This document shows positions 6,516 to 9,216 of a DNA stretch of 9,216 bases, in pieces (position 1 is the stretch's first letter; each line of letters starts with the position of its first letter). The stretch lies in contig JALXCH010000030.1 of assembly GCA_026991005.1 (NCBI GenBank), positions 1-9,216 on the forward strand, read 5' to 3'. This stretch comes from Calditrichia bacterium. Lineage in GTDB: Bacteria > Calditrichota > Calditrichia > RBG-13-44-9. The notes under the pieces were generated by a model that saw only the letters and a list, made by a program, of their open reading frames with translations, ran no database searches and was not told where the DNA came from. Both the position numbers and the translations under genes were made by a program.

Positions 6516-7432
6516 GGTTTCTTCTCGAAATTGGTTACAAGGCGATAAAATTCCAGTGCCACCCGGGCAACCCGCGGGCCGGGAATGAGAAACATATCAT
6601 CATCGTAAATATACACATTTTTATTCTTAACCGCAGGAATTGAAGGAAATGTTTGCCAGAGTTGCAGGATGGTTTTACGGCGTTTTAAATCCACAGTGTG
6701 CGGGGGATGAAATTCCAGGATAATTTCCGCAGAAGCGCCCAGTAAATCTTCCAGATTCACGGAAAAATATCGCAATGATATCTCAGGAAAGACATTTCTC
6801 CCGCCCGCCAGCTGCCATAGCTGCCCCAGATAACTGTTCACTCCCGCTGCGTACAAACCCCGCAGTTCCCCTTTCTGGCGCCCGATTAGAAGCAGGGCTG
6901 TGGGATGATAAGGAATCTGGCGAGATTTTTTTTCGATAACCTCAAGGGTATCTTTAATTCCCTGGACGACTACCTTGGCTCGACGGGGAACTCCTAACGT
7001 ATCCCCTAATTGAATAATGCTCTGCAAAATATCCGGGATGGTTTCATCCGGTAATTCCAGTACGCGAAGCCCCAGACTCTCCAATTTTCGCCGCTTTTCC
7101 TTTGAAGGGAGCATGACAATCAAATCCGGGTGCAACGCTAAAATTTTTTCGTAATTGGTGTCCAGGTACCCGCCAACGGAGGGGATTTTCTTTACCGCAG
7201 GGGGATAGCGGCAATATTCGGTTCGTCCCACCAGGCGATTCTGTACGTTCAGTTTAAAAATGATTTCGGTAATGTTGGGAGCCAGGGAGACAATCCGTTC
7301 CGGAGGTTTGGCCAATAGATGTCCCCAGACGAGCAAAACAAAGCCCCAGAGCAAAACAGAATAGCGGATCTGGGACTGCCGGGCCGTAACCATTCTTTTT
7401 GTTTTCCGAAAAATGTGGTTAAAACTATTCAT
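6512..7432 (-). CDS. Periplasmic substrate-binding protein, BtuF/FepB type
   Basis: A class III (helical-backbone) binding protein of about 306 residues that should capture a corrinoid or iron chelate in the periplasm and hand it to an ABC importer. It opens the mature domain with PPERIVSLAPNITEIIFKL (43-61) and continues with RLVGRTEYCRYP and SVGGYLDTNYEKILALHPD, a run characteristic of BtuF-like members. The second lobe begins around 178. The export signal has the hydrophobic core YSVLLWGFVLLVWGHLLA; there is no lipobox cysteine, so it should be soluble. Two starts are possible: the ATG at 7432, giving a long 25-residue n-region, or the ATG at 7393 (MVTARQSQIRYS), which gives a normal signal peptide. 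Neither has a strong ribosome site. It overlaps the ATPase gene by four bases and lies 225 bases beyond the propeller gene. B12 versus iron chelate is not decided by the sequence. Confidence 0.88.
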   Translation of the reverse strand: MNSFNHIFRKTKRMVTARQSQIRYSVLLWGFVLLVWGHLLAKPPERIVSLAPNITEIIFKLNVQNRLVGRTEYCRYPPAVKKIPSVGGYLDTNYEKILALHPDLIVMLPSKEKRRKLESLGLRVLELPDETIPDILQSIIQLGDTLGVPRRAKVVVQGIKDTLEVIEKKSRQIPYHPTALLLIGRQKGELRGLYAAGVNSYLGQLWQLAGGRNVFPEISLRYFSVNLEDLLGASAEIILEFHPPHTVDLKRRKTILQLWQTFPSIPAVKNKNVYIYDDDMFLIPGPRVARVALEFYRLVTNFEKKP

Positions 7433-7545
7433 TGACGAATGTTTAATTCCTGTGTAAACATTAGAGTTACTTTAGTTAAACAGTTTTTCAACTTCCCGAT
7501 GTTCTGCCACCCGGGCACATTCACAAACAGGAAAAACTAATTCAT
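7433..7545 (-). other. Leader region of the binding-protein/ATPase gene pair
   Basis: About 110 bases between the nested repeat and the binding-protein start. No cobalamin-riboswitch B12 box and no convincing -35/-10 pair is visible. A small imperfect hairpin can form on the minus strand (ATGTGCC, loop, GGC, bulge, ACAT; near 7510-7531). It should hold the promoter if the repeat terminates transcription, but I cannot place one. Confidence 0.35.
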
Positions 7546-7550
7546 AAAAA

Positions 7551-7616
7551 GTGAATTCCCAAATTTAAAGGAACGTCGGGTAGTAACCCAAACGTTCCCC
7601 TTTCTCTTGAATTCAC
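7551..7616 (-). terminator. Nested inverted repeat, probable terminator after the beta-propeller gene
   Basis: An inner hairpin at 7570-7598 pairs GGAACGT with ACGTTCC and, beyond a small internal loop, GGGT with ACCC around a TACT loop; on the minus strand it is followed by TTTAAATTT. An outer perfect eight-base pair of arms (GTGAATTC at 7551-7558 and GAATTCAC at 7609-7616) brackets it and is followed on the minus strand by TTTTT (7546-7550). The inner hairpin begins about 60 bases past the propeller stop. Position and tails suit termination or attenuation between the receptor-propeller pair and the transporter genes. Confidence 0.6.
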
Positions 7617-7657
7617 GAAAGATTCCTGTCTCCACAAATAACCAACCCTATTAAAAA

Positions 7658-8944
7658 TCACCGCACCAACACCATTGCACGTACCTGATGAGCTTTTCCA
7701 GCGGTGAGCCGATAATAGTAAATTCCGGATGCCACCGGATTCCCCCAATGATCCCTTCCATTCCAAACGACCTTATGCGTTCCGGAAGGAAGGAACGCAT
7801 TTACCAGAGTTGTGATTTTTTCTCCCCGAACATTAAACACATCCAGTTGCACCTTTGCCGGGGCAGCAAGCTCAAATTCGATGGTGGTTTGGGGATTGAA
7901 GGGATTGGGATAATTTCCCAATAAGGTAAATTGCCGGGGAATCGTTTCCTGCCCCTTAACAATTCCCGTAGAAGCCGGTTCGTAAACAGCAACCGACACC
8001 GGTCCGTCCCCTACAGGATAGGCGGCGATGCGCTGGTATGCCGAATTAAAAACCCGCAGGGAATCGGCATTAAAGTCGGTGACGTAAATGTTCTGGTCAG
8101 CATCGATGGCAATGCCGGGACCTCCGGGTAAAGGATTGGAGGTATCCACCTCAAAACTTCCCGTAGCCTGGTTGTACACCAACACTCCGCTACCGAATGT
8201 ACCAAGCACAAATCGCGCATCCCCCATGGCGCGAATGGAGGTAATGAACGTTGTGGTGTGTACCGTATCAATGGGTTGCAGGGTATTTAAATCGAATATG
8301 TGAACGGAACCGGAAACCGTGACATAATCTCCGGTACAGGCAACAAGCAAATGTCCCAGGCTGTCTGCCGTTACATCCTGGGGATTTACAGCGACGTGCA
8401 GGGTATCCACCACCTGGAGGGAATTTAAATCAATTACGGTAACTTCTCCCGGATTGTATCCCGAACCGTTAAATCCGCTGTTGGCAACAAACAATTCATG
8501 CCCGGCGATGCACATCCCCTCCGGACCGGTACCCACGGAAATATGTTGTAGCACCTGTCCGGTTTGCACATTCACCAGTGCCACTTGATTGGTAAACAAT
8601 TCACTCACAAACGCAAGGGAATCGTTCCAGAATACGATATTCCAGGGATTAGAGCCACTTCCGATGTCGATATGGGACAGGGTGCTCAGGGGATTTAATC
8701 CAATTACCTGAATTTCGTTCAGTCCGGAATTCACCACATAACCGGTGGTACCTTGCAACACGATCTGATTGGTGTACAATCCCAGCGCCAGAGCATCAAT
8801 GGTCACATTCTGGTTTTCCAGATTTACCACGGAAAGATTCTGCCCCAGGCTATTCACCACGTAAGCGGTTTTGGGGATGGACTGCGAGAAAGCCATTCCG
8901 GTGAACAATCCCAGAATCCACATCCATAGCCATACACGTTTCAT
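7658..8944 (-). CDS. Secreted YncE-like beta-propeller with C-terminal FlgD/type IX-style sorting domain; possible BtuG-like surface binder
   Basis: A 428-residue exported protein. Residues 1-21 are a signal peptide (MKRVWLWMWILGLFTGMAFSQ) without a lipobox cysteine. Residues about 24-322 hold repeated blades of the YVTN/YncE kind, each with a strand such as TAYVVNSLGQNLSVVNL, TGYVVNSGLNEIQVI, LAFVSELFTNQVALVNV, LFVANSGF, EVTVIDLNSLQVVDTL and NIYVTDFNADSLRVFN, consistent with about seven blades. After a linker, residues 341-428 (NYPNPFNPQTTIEFEL, VFNVRGEKITTLV, SGIYYYRL, MVLVR) match the C-terminal FlgD-Ig-like domain used as a cell-surface sorting signal in the FCB group. The frame is open to 9061, but AGGAGG before the ATG at 8944 sets the start, 55 bases after the receptor stop. 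Next to a TonB receptor and BtuF/BtuD-like genes it is placed like BtuG, the B12-capturing propeller of Bacteroides, though that protein is a lipoprotein. Ligand unproven. Confidence 0.88.
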   Translation of the reverse strand: MKRVWLWMWILGLFTGMAFSQSIPKTAYVVNSLGQNLSVVNLENQNVTIDALALGLYTNQIVLQGTTGYVVNSGLNEIQVIGLNPLSTLSHIDIGSGSNPWNIVFWNDSLAFVSELFTNQVALVNVQTGQVLQHISVGTGPEGMCIAGHELFVANSGFNGSGYNPGEVTVIDLNSLQVVDTLHVAVNPQDVTADSLGHLLVACTGDYVTVSGSVHIFDLNTLQPIDTVHTTTFITSIRAMGDARFVLGTFGSGVLVYNQATGSFEVDTSNPLPGGPGIAIDADQNIYVTDFNADSLRVFNSAYQRIAAYPVGDGPVSVAVYEPASTGIVKGQETIPRQFTLLGNYPNPFNPQTTIEFELAAPAKVQLDVFNVRGEKITTLVNAFLPSGTHKVVWNGRDHWGNPVASGIYYYRLTAGKAHQVRAMVLVR

Positions 8945-8949
8945 AATTG

Positions 8950-8955
8950 CCTCCT
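8950..8955 (-). promoter_or_regulatory. Ribosome binding site fixing the beta-propeller start
   Basis: AGGAGG lies five bases before the ATG at 8944. The longer frame, open to 9061, would add 39 residues ahead of the signal peptide and overlap the end of the receptor gene, so this site decides the start. Confidence 0.85.
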
Positions 8956-8999
8956 TTTTTAATGAATTGAATACCTTCTGTTTACGATATCCTTCGGTT

Positions 9000-9216
9000 T
9001 TAAAAATTGCGTTGAATTTCCACGGAAAACTGCACCTGGCGCCCCGGCATGGGATAGCCAAATATTAACTGGTAGTTTTCGTTAAAGATGTTTTTAACCG
9101 CCAGCGAAAGGGAAATTTCCAGCATCCCGGGAGAAAAATGGTACGACGCCAGAGCATCCCACACCTGATAAGGGGGTAAACTGGTTCCCGCCGAATTTGC
9201 CGGTACGGTTTCCCGC
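9000..9216 (-). CDS. TonB-dependent outer-membrane receptor, C-terminal fragment (5' end off the window)
   Basis: The last 71 codons of a gene entering from the right edge, ending at a TAA (9000-9002). The translation contains LPPYQVWDALASYHF, then VAVKNIFNENYQLIFGYPMPGRQ and the final strand VQFSVEIQRNF. The NIFNENYQ...GYPMPGR pattern followed by a last strand ending in phenylalanine is the standard C-terminus of TonB-dependent receptors, where the terminal aromatic serves as the barrel-assembly signal. The plug and most of the barrel are outside the window. It precedes the propeller gene by 55 bases and is probably co-transcribed with it. With BtuF/BtuD-like genes downstream, a BtuB-like cobalamin or an iron-chelate receptor is the likely role, but the fragment does not show the substrate. 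Confidence 0.88.
   Translation of the reverse strand, partial: RETVPANSAGTSLPPYQVWDALASYHFSPGMLEISLSLAVKNIFNENYQLIFGYPMPGRQVQFSVEIQRNF

Noticed and set aside
7433..7657. Cobalamin riboswitch ahead of the BtuF-like gene
   Set aside because: I looked on the minus strand for the conserved B12 box and the surrounding paired elements and found none. A riboswitch, if any, would be upstream of the receptor, outside the window.
8945..9061. N-terminal extension of the propeller gene
   Set aside because: The 39 extra residues are not signal-like, overlap the receptor C-terminus and precede an ideal AGGAGG-ATG with a proper signal peptide.

Overview
All confidently called genes lie on the minus strand, so transcription runs from right to left. 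The window suggests a Gram-negative bacterium of the Fibrobacterota-Chlorobiota-Bacteroidota (FCB) side of the tree, something like Calditrichota or KSB1. The clues are a TonB-dependent receptor and an outer-membrane barrel, a secreted beta-propeller with a FlgD/type IX-style C-terminal sorting domain (NYPNPFNP), a free-standing archaeal-type ThrRS editing domain, and a Bacteroidetes-style promoter motif. The taxonomic placement is inference from protein style.

Right block (9216 to 5709): the C-terminus of a TonB-dependent receptor, a secreted beta-propeller, then, after a terminator-like nested inverted repeat, a class III periplasmic binding protein (BtuF-like) whose stop overlaps the start of a FecE/BtuD-type ABC ATPase. 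Together these look like an outer-membrane-to-cytoplasm uptake route for a corrinoid or an iron chelate. The propeller occupies the position that BtuG-type surface propellers have beside BtuB in Bacteroides. No permease is present, although the binding protein and ATPase genes abut.

Middle block (5708 to 5160): about 550 bp with no secure gene. It holds a 36-codon ORF with a good ribosome site just after the ATPase, a purine-rich hairpin, a weak plus-strand ORF behind a TTGACA box, and a strong candidate promoter for the next operon.

Central operon (5159 to 1674): free-standing threonyl-tRNA editing domain, secreted M28 zinc aminopeptidase with a PA domain, and asparaginyl-tRNA synthetase, closed by a strong hairpin at 1615-1648. 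Two of the three genes concern tRNA charging or its proofreading.

Left block (1614 to 1): an AT-rich, gene-free stretch of about 475 bp, then the start of an outer-membrane beta-barrel protein that runs off the left edge (379 codons visible).
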